DNA from: CAVYGM01 sp963768025
GTDB taxonomy: Bacteria > Bacteroidota > Bacteroidia > Cytophagales > Spirosomataceae
DNA: 64,000 bases
Assembly: GCA_963768025.1 (NCBI GenBank)
Contig: CAVYGM010000026.1
Location: 496,001 to 560,000, forward strand
Reading direction: 5' to 3'
Below, piece by piece: positions 36,718 through 45,282 of the stretch; the stretch's first letter is position 1, and every line of letters starts with the position of its first letter. The notes under the pieces were generated by a model, which did no database searches, was not told the DNA's origin, and was given only the letters and a program-made list of their open reading frames with translations. A program made the translations under genes and the position numbers.

Positions 36718-37687
36718 CTATTTTATTGCTTCTACCGCCTTGGTCAGGCGGGGTAGGATTTCGAATACATCGCCCTACGATACCGTAGTCGGCGGCCTTG
36801 AAAAATGGGGCCTCGGGATCCTTATTGATGACCACGATGCATTTTGAACCGTTGACCCCGGCAAGGTGCTGAATCGCCCCGGATATGCCACAGGCAATGT
36901 ACAGGTTGGGCGCCACCTTTATGCCGGTTTGGCCAATATGTTCGTGGTGAGGTCGCCAGTCGAGATCCGAAACTGGTTTGGAACAGCCCGTAGCCGCTCC
37001 CAATGCGTTAGCCAGATCCAGCAAGGGCGTCCAGTTTTCGGGCCCTTTCATTCCCCGGCCACCCGATACGATGATATCGGCCTCGGTGAGAGGTACTTCC
37101 GAAGTAGCCTTTTCTACTTCCTTCACCGTTGCGGCAAAGTCGGAGTCGCGTAGGGTAGGGGCAAAGGCTACCACCTCCGCCTGTTGGTCAGTTTCGGCTA
37201 CCTCAACGGCATTTTTCTTGGCCACCAGTATTTTGATATCTGATTTTACCTCCACGGTGGCGAAGGCTTTTCCGGTATAAATTCCGCGTACTACTCGAAA
37301 ATCCGTTGGATACGTCCGGCAATTCAGTAACGCCGGAGACGACACTGGCTTTCAATTTGGCGGCAGCACGGGCGGCCACGGCATCGCCCAGGCCTGACTT
37401 AGCCAGAACAATGACCTTGCTCTCCTCTTGCTGAGCAGCTTGCACCAGGATGCTCGGCATACGCCAGGCTATTTTCATGGTTCAGTTTCTCATCCAGAAG
37501 CATGCAGCACTTTATTTGCGCCAAAGTTTCCGGCGGCGGCCAGGGTAGTTTCCTCGGCTGAACCAATGGCCAATACAGTGGCGGTAGTTGCCAGTTGTTC
37601 GGCCACCTTTGCTCCGTAATATATGGCCTCCTGGGAGGTTTTCTTGATGGAACCATTATCTATTTCTACAAAAATAAGTACGGACAT
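36718..37687 (-). CDS. etfA: electron transfer flavoprotein alpha subunit, several frameshifts
   Basis: Together with EtfB it carries electrons from acyl-CoA dehydrogenases toward the quinone pool; it binds the FAD. Pieces in order: MSVLIFVEIDNGSIKKTSQE, AKVAEQLATTATVLAIGSAE, then after breaks near 37500 and 37463 EESKVIVLAKSGLGDAVAAR, then after a break near 37300 GIYTGKAFATVEVKSDIKIL. The FAD site is ADIIVSGGRGMKGPENW, CSKPVSDLDWRPHHEHIGQT, and GIKVAPNLYIACGISGAIQH with AGVNGSKCIVVINKDPEAPF. A last indel near 36768 restores an end of VFEILPRLTKAVEAIK with the stop at 36718. About 322 residues, the usual length. The start at 37687 was chosen from the family N-terminus. It lies 52 bp after etfB. 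Confidence 0.88.
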
Positions 37688-37739
37688 GAGTTGTTGTTTT
37701 TCTTGGTTATTCAATTACTAGGGACAAAGCTCAGGGGTA

Positions 37740-38478
37740 TTACAATACCTTTGCCTCGGTACGTAGCAAGGTGATCAATTGTTCTGCTTCGGCGGCTGGT
37801 ATCATCTTGCAGGCACCTTTGGGAGCTGGCAACGAATATTTCTCCAATACGGCCATTTCCTCCACGTCAACAGGTTCTACCACGGTAAGTGGTTTAGAGC
37901 GGGCGGTCATTATGCCACGCATGTTGGGAATTTTCCATTCGGCAATGGGTTCCTGGCAGCCCAGTACCAGCGGTAGCCTTGCTTCCAGATGCTCTTTTCC
38001 ACCATCAATTTCCCGTGCAAATTCCGCTTTACCATCCTTTACATCCAGCTTCATGACCGGTGAATAGGAGGGGATGCCCAGCATTTCACCCACGAGTCCG
38101 TGAACGACGCCACTATTGAAATCAATGGATTCACGACCCATCAGGATCAGGTCGTAGGTATTCTGGCTAGCAATGTGGGCGATTTGGGCGGCCACGGAGT
38201 AGGAATCGAGCAGGTTCAGTATTCACCCGGATCGCATCATCCGCGCCAATTGCCAGTGCTTTCCGGATCTGAGGTTCGCTGTCACTTTCGCCGACGTTCA
38301 GCACCGTCACGGTGCCGTCTAGTTGTTCTTTTAGCTCTACGCCCTCGGCCAGAGCATAATCGTCGTAGGGTCCAATAATGTACTGAACTCCGTTTTTATT
38401 GAACTTGGTGTCGTTGTCTGTGAAGGATATCTTGGCCGTAGTATCGGGCACATTGGTAATACAAACAAGTATTTTCAT
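37740..38478 (-). CDS. etfB: electron transfer flavoprotein beta subunit, one frameshift
   Basis: Beta subunit of ETF, about 245 residues after correction. The N-terminal frame has MKILVCITNVPDTTAKISFT, YIIGPYDDYALAEGVELKEQ and VTVLNVGESDSEPQIRKALA with IGADDAIRVN. The frame breaks near 38208 by one inserted base; repair gives a continuous EPADSYSVAAQIAHIA. The second frame adds YDLILMGRESIDFNSGVVHG (AMP-binding region), then EAEQLITLLRTEAKVL at the end. It is the first gene of the etfBA operon, divergent from the TPR gene across 103 bp. Confidence 0.9.
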
Positions 38479-38581
38479 GGGACTAGTTTAAGATAAGATA
38501 ATTTTACTTTATTGACATATGCTTTGTGATTGCGAATATACGGATATTTAAAATAATAGTATGCAAGCATAATAATATACA

Positions 38582-38912
38582 ATGAAAACATCACTATTAG
38601 AAAAATTGTTAGAATTTTATCGGGATAGATCCCGAGGATCCATTTAATCTGTACGCTCTCGCCCTTGAATATCAAAAACACGATCCAATAGAGGCAAAAC
38701 GATGTTTTGAACGGCTGTTAGAAAATTTCCCAAATTATCTACCCACGTATTATGTGGCGGCACAATTTTTTATTGGGATTGATGAGAATGCCCAAATAGA
38801 AAAGGTTTTTCAAAAAGGTATTCAAGTGGCACTTGCCCAGAACAATGCCAAAGCCAATCAGGAACTTGTGCGGGCTTACCAGGCTTATTTAGATGAACAA
38901 ATGGATTGGTAA
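38582..38912 (+). CDS. small TPR-like protein, one frameshift
   Basis: About 109 residues after one extra base near 38630 is removed. The gene then reads MKTSLLEKLLEFYR, then DPEDPFNLYALALEYQKHDP, IEAKRCFERLLENFPNYLPT and YYVAAQFFIGIDENAQIEKV, ending YQAYLDEQMDW. The helical pairs with small residues at Ala positions and an N-Y-x-P-T-Y boundary fit tetratricopeptide repeats. It has no signal peptide and is probably a cytoplasmic adaptor. It lies 26 bp before the YihY gene and is probably co-transcribed with it. Coding assignment rests on codon pattern and repeat logic. Confidence 0.7.
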
Positions 38913-38938
38913 ACTACTAATAAAACAACTAGTCGAGT

Positions 38939-39853
38939 ATGAATTACTTTAAATTGCTTAAAACAGCTGGTCAGGATTTTATGAATGATCAGGGGATGAA
39001 GCTGAGTGCTGCGTTATCCTATTATACCATTTTTTCGCTAGCACCGATGTTGCTGGTGATGATCTCCGTTTTGAGTATATTTTTTGGTCATGATGCCATC
39101 GAAGGGCAATTATTCAATCAGATTAGGGGGTTAGTAGGTCCTGAGGCTGCCACCCAATTGCAGGATATACTGGTCAATGCGCAGTTATCAAACAAATCGG
39201 GACTAGCGGCCGCTATTGGAATAGGTACCCTGTTGTTGGGTGCTACCGGGGTTTTTGCAGAAATCCAAAGTTCCATCAATTTCATTTGGTCCATTGAAGC
39301 CCGTCCCGAAAAAGGATGGCTGAAGTACCTTCGCACGCGATTGATATCATTTTCTTTGATTATAGCCCTGGGGTTCTTGTTGATTGTCACGCTGGGAGTA
39401 AATGCCCTGGTCGATTTGCTGAGTTCAAGGTTGGAAGTGTATTTTTCGGAGGCGTCGGTTGTCATATTTTATATTTTTAATTTGGCCATAGCGCTTGTCC
39501 TGATTACCACCCTTTTTGCGGTGATTTTTAAAGTTTTACCCGATGGCCGTTTGCGGTGGAAGGAATGTTTCGTGGGTGCCGCCTTTACGGCCGTCCTGTT
39601 TGGGATTGGGAAATTTCTGATCAGCTATTACATAGGCCAATCGGACCTTGGGGCTACCTACGGGGCTTCCGCCTCCATCATAATACTGCTTTCGTGGGTG
39701 TACTATTCATCCATCATTTTGTATTTCGGAGCGGAGTTCACCAAGGTGTACGCCAATTCGGATGGCGTACGGATTATTCCGTCCCATCATGCGGTACTAA
39801 TTCAAAAAACAGCGGTTGACCGGGAAACCCTTACCCAGGCCCGCACGAAATAG
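38939..39853 (+). CDS. YihY/virulence factor BrkB family membrane protein
   Basis: A 304-residue inner-membrane protein with six hydrophobic segments. GMKLSAALSYYTIFSLAPML opens the family, GLAAAIGIGTLLLGATGVFA and EIQSSINFIWSIEARPEKGW follow, and VLPDGRLRWKECFVGAAFTA with YGASASIIILLSWVYYSSII and LYFGAEFTKVYA closes it. Members were once called ribonuclease BN in error; the true function is unknown. An envelope transport or lipid-related role is often suggested. The length is normal and all landmarks are present. Confidence 0.92.
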   Translation: MNYFKLLKTAGQDFMNDQGMKLSAALSYYTIFSLAPMLLVMISVLSIFFGHDAIEGQLFNQIRGLVGPEAATQLQDILVNAQLSNKSGLAAAIGIGTLLLGATGVFAEIQSSINFIWSIEARPEKGWLKYLRTRLISFSLIIALGFLLIVTLGVNALVDLLSSRLEVYFSEASVVIFYIFNLAIALVLITTLFAVIFKVLPDGRLRWKECFVGAAFTAVLFGIGKFLISYYIGQSDLGATYGASASIIILLSWVYYSSIILYFGAEFTKVYANSDGVRIIPSHHAVLIQKTAVDRETLTQARTK

Positions 39854-40078
39854 GTTGAAACGGAATTTTTGGGCCAAAACGGCGGTAAAATTGGACTCTA
39901 TTTTGAATAGGTGAGAGGTAAGAATAGGTTTTATCAAAAAAAACTCGTAAATTGCAGTCTATCTGATCTATTTGCTCGTGTTTTAGCAGCCAGGATTGCT
40001 TTCAGATCAATTTTACCTCTAATTTTTTAATAACATCTCTTTCTCTTAAAAGGGGAAAGTACAAATATTATTGCTTCT

Positions 40079-40435
40079 ATGGAAAAAGACGGATTTATTG
40101 CCAATGTAGTGAAGTGGGCTCAGTCTCACGGCTTTAAGGAAATTAAAGCCAATATCGAAGGATACGAAACTCCTAAGTCGTATGAGCGTACCCAGGATAA
40201 CATGGTATTTACTCCTGATGTAACTGGGATCAACATGTTCAATAAGCATTATTTGGAAGTATCCATGAAGACTGACAAACTCATGAAAGATATCTCCAAG
40301 TGGAAGTTATTGAGCGAATTGGCTAGTATGAAAGGTGGCAAGTTATACCTGATGGCTCCAAGAGGGCACGTAAGATATACCCGCGATGTGGTTAGCCAGC
40401 ATAACATTCCTGCCGAGGTTATCAAAATCAGTTAA
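40079..40435 (+). CDS. conserved hypothetical protein, possible PD-(D/E)xK-like fold
   Basis: A 118-residue soluble basic protein I cannot name. Residues 1-20 look like a helix (EKDGFIANVVKWAQSHGFKE). A strand with FTPDVTG (Pro46-Asp47) follows, then a strand KHYLEVSMKTD (Glu60, Lys64), then a helix KLMKDISKWKLLSELASMKG and a strand KLYLMAPRG. This order, Pro-Asp, then an acidic strand, then an amphipathic helix and a strand, resembles the core of PD-(D/E)xK nuclease folds, though the Glu-x-Lys spacing is not canonical. It is monocistronic, with 225 bp of upstream non-coding sequence and a strong terminator after it. Probably a real, well-expressed gene. Confidence 0.75.
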   Translation: MEKDGFIANVVKWAQSHGFKEIKANIEGYETPKSYERTQDNMVFTPDVTGINMFNKHYLEVSMKTDKLMKDISKWKLLSELASMKGGKLYLMAPRGHVRYTRDVVSQHNIPAEVIKIS

Positions 40436-40460
40436 TAGCTGATCTTCATAGCATTTCTAT

Positions 40461-40497
40461 AAAAAACACTGACAGGGACCCTGTCAGTGTTTTTTTG
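40461..40497. terminator. strong rho-independent terminator
   Basis: CACTGACAGGG and CCCTGTCAGTG form an 11-bp perfect stem with a very short loop, preceded by A6 and followed by T7. It lies 25 bp after the 118-residue gene and can act in both directions. Confidence 0.92.
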
Positions 40498-40594
40498 TGC
40501 CATAAGGTAGAACTTCTTGTCTGTCCTGTAATAGGATTCTGTTTTTATCGAATTCAAGGATGGCAAATAAAGTATCTCCAAACAAAAGGTACCC

Positions 40595-41905
40595 TTACAC
40601 TACGATTTTCGGATACTCCCATTTGCCGCGATACTCCCTTTCTAGTAAGGCATTTGCTTCTTTATCATTCGGGATGATTTCTTTTTTTCCATCCCATTCG
40701 ATACTCCGACCCAATTTATAGGAAAGCATTCCCAAGAGCGCCAGGTTAGTGGAGCGTTGTCCAACTTCAATGTCGCATACGGGTAGCTGATTCGTCTTTA
40801 TCGAAACCAAAAAATTGTCCCACAATTGACGGATATTTTGTTGGTCGGGTTCATTGAGCTGGGCATCCTGATGAATGGATGGTTTCTTAGGGTCGGTTGG
40901 ATAAAAAGTCCATCCGTCAAGCCACCCCATGTGGAAGGTACCTTCGGTTCCGTAGAAATAAACCCCAACGGCCTGCCTGGGATCGGTCTTTTCGGCATTG
41001 TTGGCTCCAAAGTACCGGTGTTCCCATTCTAGGGTGAAATCTTCAAAGTCGTACACCGCTATTTGATGGTCGGGTGCATCCGTATTATCCCGTCTGATAG
41101 CTCGGCCACCGGTAGAATATACCTTTTTGGGGTATTTTTCCTCCGTCCACCAGAGTACCTGATCGAGCCAGTGAATCCCCCAATCGCCCAATTGGCCGTT
41201 GGCAAAGTCAAGATATTGCCTAAATCCCCTCGGATGGATGGTTTTGTTGTAAGGAACCAACGGAGCTGGACCGCACCAAAAATCCCAGTCTAGTCCTTTT
41301 GGTGGTTCCTCGTTTGGTACTTTGGTACCCGGCCCACCACCATAATGAACAAATGCCCGCGCCATGCCTATTTTACCCGCTTTTCCAGATTTGAGAAAGT
41401 CCATGCCGGAAATATTGTGGGGCGAAACCCGCCGGTGGGTACCTACCTGCACCATTTTTCCGTACTTTCTGGCGGCGTTCACCATCGCCCGTCCCTCTCG
41501 TATGGTATGGCAGATCGGTTTCTCCACGTACACATGCGCACCGGATTTTATCGCTTCTATACAGCATAGGGCGTGCCAGTGGTCGGGAGTGGCCACAATC
41601 ACGATTTCTGGTTTTTCGGTGGCCAGGAGTTCGCGGTAGTCGCGGTATATTTTAGGCTGGTCGGACGTCAATTTTGCCAATTCGGCTTTTGATTTTGCGA
41701 GTTGGTTTTCGTCCACATCGCACAGGGCCACCACCTTCGATTCCCCTGCCTGCACCGCGCAGCGGAGAATATTCATCCCCCACCAACCCGTACCAATAAG
41801 CGCCGTGCGGAATGGAGCGACCCGCCGAAAAGAGGAAAGTAGCGGCAAAGAAGAGAATGCCGCCGTAGCGAGGGTAGAGTTATGAATAAATGTTCGACGA
41901 TCCAT
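40595..41905 (-). CDS. Gfo/Idh/MocA family oxidoreductase with Tat-like signal
   Basis: A 436-residue NAD(P)-dependent sugar or polyol dehydrogenase-like protein. The N-terminus MDRRTFIHNSTLATAAFSSL is a twin-arginine-type signal, common in Bacteroidota members. The Rossmann loop is FRTALIGTGWWGMNILRCAV. IVIVATPDHWHALCCIEAIK and GAHVYVEKPICHTIREGRAM (catalytic Lys in EKP) follow. The C-terminal alpha/beta domain contains GDWGIHWLDQVLWWTEEKYP with the His used in catalysis. Exported members usually act on glycans or their degradation products, and some carry out retaining glycosidase-like chemistry with NAD; the substrate is unknown. It stands alone between two terminator-bounded units. Confidence 0.88.
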   Translation of the reverse strand: MDRRTFIHNSTLATAAFSSLPLLSSFRRVAPFRTALIGTGWWGMNILRCAVQAGESKVVALCDVDENQLAKSKAELAKLTSDQPKIYRDYRELLATEKPEIVIVATPDHWHALCCIEAIKSGAHVYVEKPICHTIREGRAMVNAARKYGKMVQVGTHRRVSPHNISGMDFLKSGKAGKIGMARAFVHYGGGPGTKVPNEEPPKGLDWDFWCGPAPLVPYNKTIHPRGFRQYLDFANGQLGDWGIHWLDQVLWWTEEKYPKKVYSTGGRAIRRDNTDAPDHQIAVYDFEDFTLEWEHRYFGANNAEKTDPRQAVGVYFYGTEGTFHMGWLDGWTFYPTDPKKPSIHQDAQLNEPDQQNIRQLWDNFLVSIKTNQLPVCDIEVGQRSTNLALLGMLSYKLGRSIEWDGKKEIIPNDKEANALLEREYRGKWEYPKIVV

Positions 41906-41972
41906 AGGAGTAAACGGAGTTTGGGTTCATTCTGACTCATTGTATAAGAAGCCAAAGACCCGCATCTAATGC

Positions 41973-42795
41973 TTACAATTGCAGAATTAGCTCTTTTATT
42001 AAAAGTGTCATGGAAGGTTCGGCTTTATAGGCGGCGGCAATGATGCGGGCAATGTCCACTTTTTCGAGTGTTTCGGGGATCCCCATGTCCGTAATTACCG
42101 ATAGGCCAAAGCACCGCATGTTCATATGGCGGGCCGCTATAACCTCCGGCACTGTGCTCATGCCCACGGCATCCGCCCCCAACAGGCGCAACATGCGGTA
42201 TTCGGCGCGGGTCTTCCAGCTGCGGACCGGTCACTCCTATGTATACGCCTGACTGAACAGGTATTCCATGAGCCTGAGCGATGGTTAAGGCTTTCGAAAC
42301 CAGATCCGGATCATAGGGGTCGCACATGTCCGGAAAACGGTCTCCCATCTCATCCAGGTTTTTTCCGATTAGCGGGTTTCCCGGCATCAAAAAACTGATG
42401 TGATCCCGAATAATCATAAGGTCACTCATCGCGTAGGAAGGATTCATGCCTCCGGCGGCATTGGAAACAAGGAGGGTATTTACACCCAGTACCTTCATGA
42501 CCCGTACCGGGTAAACCACCTGCTGCATGGAGTACCCCTCGTAATAGTGGAACCGGCCCTGCATGCACATGACTTTCCTGCCTGAAAGAGTACCAAAGAA
42601 CAATTTTCCCGAATGAAATTCAACCGTCGAAACCGGGAAATGCGGGATATCCGAATAGGAAATGGTAAAAGCTACCTCAATGTCATTGACCAGGGCACCC
42701 AACCCTGTCCCAAGAATAATTCCAATTTCGGGTTCAAAGTCACCGATAGTCTGTTTGAGAAATGTAGCAGATTCTTCTATTTGATGTAAGTTCAT
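41973..42795 (-). CDS. punA: purine-nucleoside phosphorylase, one frameshift
   Basis: A trimeric-type PNP of about 273 residues that splits inosine and guanosine with phosphate. The first frame has PEIGIILGTGLGALVNDIEV (phosphate loop), VEFHSGKLFFGTLSGRKVMC, MQGRFHYYEGYSMQQVVYPV and LLVSNAAGGMNPSYAMSDLM with IIRDHISFL. It breaks after VYIGVTGPQLE, where one extra base at 42213 shifts the frame. The second frame continues AEYRMLRLLGADAVGMSTVP and EVIAARHMNMRCFGLSVITD. All active-site blocks are present once joined. Cytoplasmic, single gene; purine salvage. Confidence 0.9.
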
Positions 42796-42824
42796 GGAGT
42801 GCTATAATTATAAATATGTATTGA

Positions 42825-44054
42825 TCATTCATCCGTTTTACTCATCATTTTACCGGCAATATAGCCGGTAGTCCAGGCATTTTGAAAATTGAACCCTCCC
42901 GTAATCCCGTCCACATCCAGCACCTCACCCGCGAAGAAAAGACCGCGAATATACTTGCTCTCCAACGTGGCTGGATTGATTTCGGTAAGTGCGATGCCGC
43001 CAGCGGTAACAAATTCCTCTTTGAAAGTACTTTTACCTTTGATTGGGAATTGGCTGTTCGTCAATAGATTCACGAGCCGATTGAGGGCCTTATTGGAGAT
43101 GTCTACCCACCGGAGTTCGTCCGGGATTTCTACCTGCTCCAAAAAACTACGCCATAACCGCATAGGCAAGCCAAACTGACCATGACTGGTTATTTTTTGT
43201 TTTGAAATGGATGATTTTAGACCCGTTAACGCTAACCGAACCTCATCTTCGTTTAACCCCGGTAGCCAATTTATCTTAATCGAAAACTCGTACTTTAAGC
43301 CAGCCAATAGGCGAGCTCCCCAGGCAGACAGTTTTAGAATAGCAGGTCCACTGAATCCCCAGTGCGTGATCAGGAGCGGACCCCGGTATTCCAGAGCAGA
43401 ACCATTTATTTTGATGGTCACATCCTGAACCGAAACTCCGGCCAGGGGAAGAAGGTAACTAGCTGGCGAATTAAAGGTAAACAAGGAGGGTAAGGGATCT
43501 TCGATTTTGTGCGCATGTTCGGCCAACCAGTCAAACCCCGATCGTTTGGGGTACCCTCCCGTCGCTATCAGTACGCGATCAGCGGAGACGACCTCACCAG
43601 AATGAAGGGTGAGCATAAACCCAGGGGTATCGGCAGAATAGGAAAAAGAATCAACCGTGGTGCTGGTTTTAATTTGAATTCCGTGGGTTCTTGCCTGGGA
43701 AAGTAAACAGGCAATGATGGTTTCGGAGGAGTCAGAAACGGGAAACATTCGGCCGTCGGGCTCAGTTTTGAGTACCACGCCCCGAGCCGCGAACCAGGCT
43801 ACGGTATCCTGCGCATCGAAGTGGGGTAACAGCTTATTCAAAAACTTCTCACCTCGTGGATAGTTCTTGGCCATCAGGCGATTATTGAAACAGGCGTGGG
43901 TCACGTTGCACCGCCCACCCCCCGAAATACGGACCTTATTTAACACTGTTCGATTTTTTTCCAGTAGTAAAATTTCCGCATTTGGGCTACATTCAGCGGC
44001 GGTAAGGGCCGCCATGAATCCAGCGGCTCCGCCTCCGATAATCACGATACGCAT
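42825..44054 (-). CDS. NAD(P)/FAD-dependent oxidoreductase, HI0933/YhiN family
   Basis: A 409-residue flavoprotein. MRIVIIGGGAAGFMAALTAA is the FAD-binding Rossmann loop at the very N-terminus, followed by LLLEKNRTVLNKVRISGGGR and CNVTHACFNN, the HI0933 family signature. A second nucleotide region ADRVLIATGGYPKRSGFDW and the C-terminal GLFFAGEVLDVDGITGGFNF with QNAWTTGYIAGK complete the FAD site. The ATG at 44054 was preferred because the FAD motif starts there; the frame is open to 44084. The physiological substrate of this common family is unknown. It starts 30 bp from PNP and is divergent from the nuclease gene. Confidence 0.9.
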   Translation of the reverse strand: MRIVIIGGGAAGFMAALTAAECSPNAEILLLEKNRTVLNKVRISGGGRCNVTHACFNNRLMAKNYPRGEKFLNKLLPHFDAQDTVAWFAARGVVLKTEPDGRMFPVSDSSETIIACLLSQARTHGIQIKTSTTVDSFSYSADTPGFMLTLHSGEVVSADRVLIATGGYPKRSGFDWLAEHAHKIEDPLPSLFTFNSPASYLLPLAGVSVQDVTIKINGSALEYRGPLLITHWGFSGPAILKLSAWGARLLAGLKYEFSIKINWLPGLNEDEVRLALTGLKSSISKQKITSHGQFGLPMRLWRSFLEQVEIPDELRWVDISNKALNRLVNLLTNSQFPIKGKSTFKEEFVTAGGIALTEINPATLESKYIRGLFFAGEVLDVDGITGGFNFQNAWTTGYIAGKMMSKTDE

Positions 44055-44191
44055 TGTGGGTATTGACACGATTCTAAATATCAAAGATACGATCCTGCTC
44101 CCATTTCTGCCTAGTTCAGGCTTTTATTTTCTGCTACCTTTGCGGTTTCGTTTTATGGAGTAATAACCAGATTAACCCCTATTTTTCAAGA

Positions 44192-45226
44192 ATGGCGAGC
44201 TATACCCGGAATGGCTTTCGAATGCCCACCAATACGTTTATTCTCTTACTTGTCTTTTTTACGATAGGCCTTTTCTTGCATTTCGGCGGTAAGACCAAAC
44301 CGGTTGTCGAAATTTGGGACAACCTTATTTCAATATTTTCTACGGATGAGGGACCGGCTGGCAATCCCTACAAGGCCCCCGAACCTTACCTAGATACCCT
44401 GGCGACCGACAAAAAAACACCAAATCGGGAGCCTACAAAAAATCAGGTACCTGAGAAACGTCCGTCAGCAAACAGCCAGAAAGCCGATAAGCCGGAGACA
44501 AAAATATCTAAGGACGAACTCACCCGTATTGTAGACCAACGTGATTTTTTCCTACCGGCCATTGGGTCCAACGACCAGCTCGTTCGCCGGGTGGGGTATA
44601 CGCTGAAATACGCGGAAAAATACGAGCTACCGGCATGGGTGGCCTACACGTTGGATGGGGAGCAGATTGAGGGGGGAGAAGAGCGCGAAAACGCATTCAT
44701 GCCCGACCCGGTGGTGAAAAGCGGGACAGCCGTTTCGGCGGATTACACCCGCACAGGGTACGATCGGGGTCACATGGCTCCGGCTGCTGATTTCAAAAAT
44801 TCCTACCAGGTAATGAAGGAAAGCTTCTATATGAGCAATATTTGTCCGCAGGAGCCCCAGTTTAACCGGGGAATTTGGCTTGAACTAGAAAAAATGGTGC
44901 GGGTTTGGGCCTATAAATACCAACGTGTGTACGTAGTTACCGGGCCGGTCCTAGAGTCAGGGCTACCTACCATAGGCCGATTGAACAAAGTGGCGGTTCC
45001 CAGGCAATTCTATAAGGTAGTTCTGTATGTAAATCCTCCTTATGTAAAAGGAATCGCCTTCCTGCTCAAAAACGAAGCTTCCACAAAGGAATTGAGTTCC
45101 TTTGTGGTACCAATTGATCGCCTTGAAAGCCTAACCGGGATTGACTTTTTTCCTCGTTTGCCCGACTCCATCGAACGAAAAATTGAAAGCAAAAGCATTG
45201 CGGGGGAATGGTACCGCCTAAAATAA
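44192..45226 (+). CDS. DNA/RNA non-specific endonuclease (NUC1 family), membrane-anchored
   Basis: A 344-residue protein. Residues 14-30 are a single membrane anchor (NTFILLLVFFTIGLFLH) and 50-110 a low-complexity Pro/Lys-rich linker. The nuclease domain starts near 115: VGYTLKYAEKYELPAWVAYT, then the catalytic TRTGYDRGHMAPAADF with His194, then the metal-site Asn in FYMSNICPQEPQFNRGIWLE, and VYVVTGPVLESGLPT. The active-site residues of the Serratia nuclease family are all present. It probably degrades extracellular or periplasmic nucleic acid while tethered to the membrane. No immunity gene is beside it. Confidence 0.9.
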   Translation: MASYTRNGFRMPTNTFILLLVFFTIGLFLHFGGKTKPVVEIWDNLISIFSTDEGPAGNPYKAPEPYLDTLATDKKTPNREPTKNQVPEKRPSANSQKADKPETKISKDELTRIVDQRDFFLPAIGSNDQLVRRVGYTLKYAEKYELPAWVAYTLDGEQIEGGEERENAFMPDPVVKSGTAVSADYTRTGYDRGHMAPAADFKNSYQVMKESFYMSNICPQEPQFNRGIWLELEKMVRVWAYKYQRVYVVTGPVLESGLPTIGRLNKVAVPRQFYKVVLYVNPPYVKGIAFLLKNEASTKELSSFVVPIDRLESLTGIDFFPRLPDSIERKIESKSIAGEWYRLK

Positions 45227-45230
45227 AATA

Positions 45231-45250
45231 GGGAGCCCATGAGAGCTCCC
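45231..45250. terminator. possible short terminator
   Basis: GGGAGC and GCTCCC form a 6-bp stem with an 8-nt loop just past the nuclease stop codon and close to the convergent gene at 45283. The T-run is poor, so function is uncertain. Confidence 0.35.
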
Positions 45251-45282
45251 TGAATAATAGCGTAAGATTTGAATCCGTGCCG

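Noticed and set aside
38475..38681. Hydrophobic 68-codon minus-strand frame between etfB and the TPR gene
   Set aside because: It overlaps the etfB start and the TPR gene in antisense; its hydrophobicity comes from AT-rich DNA.
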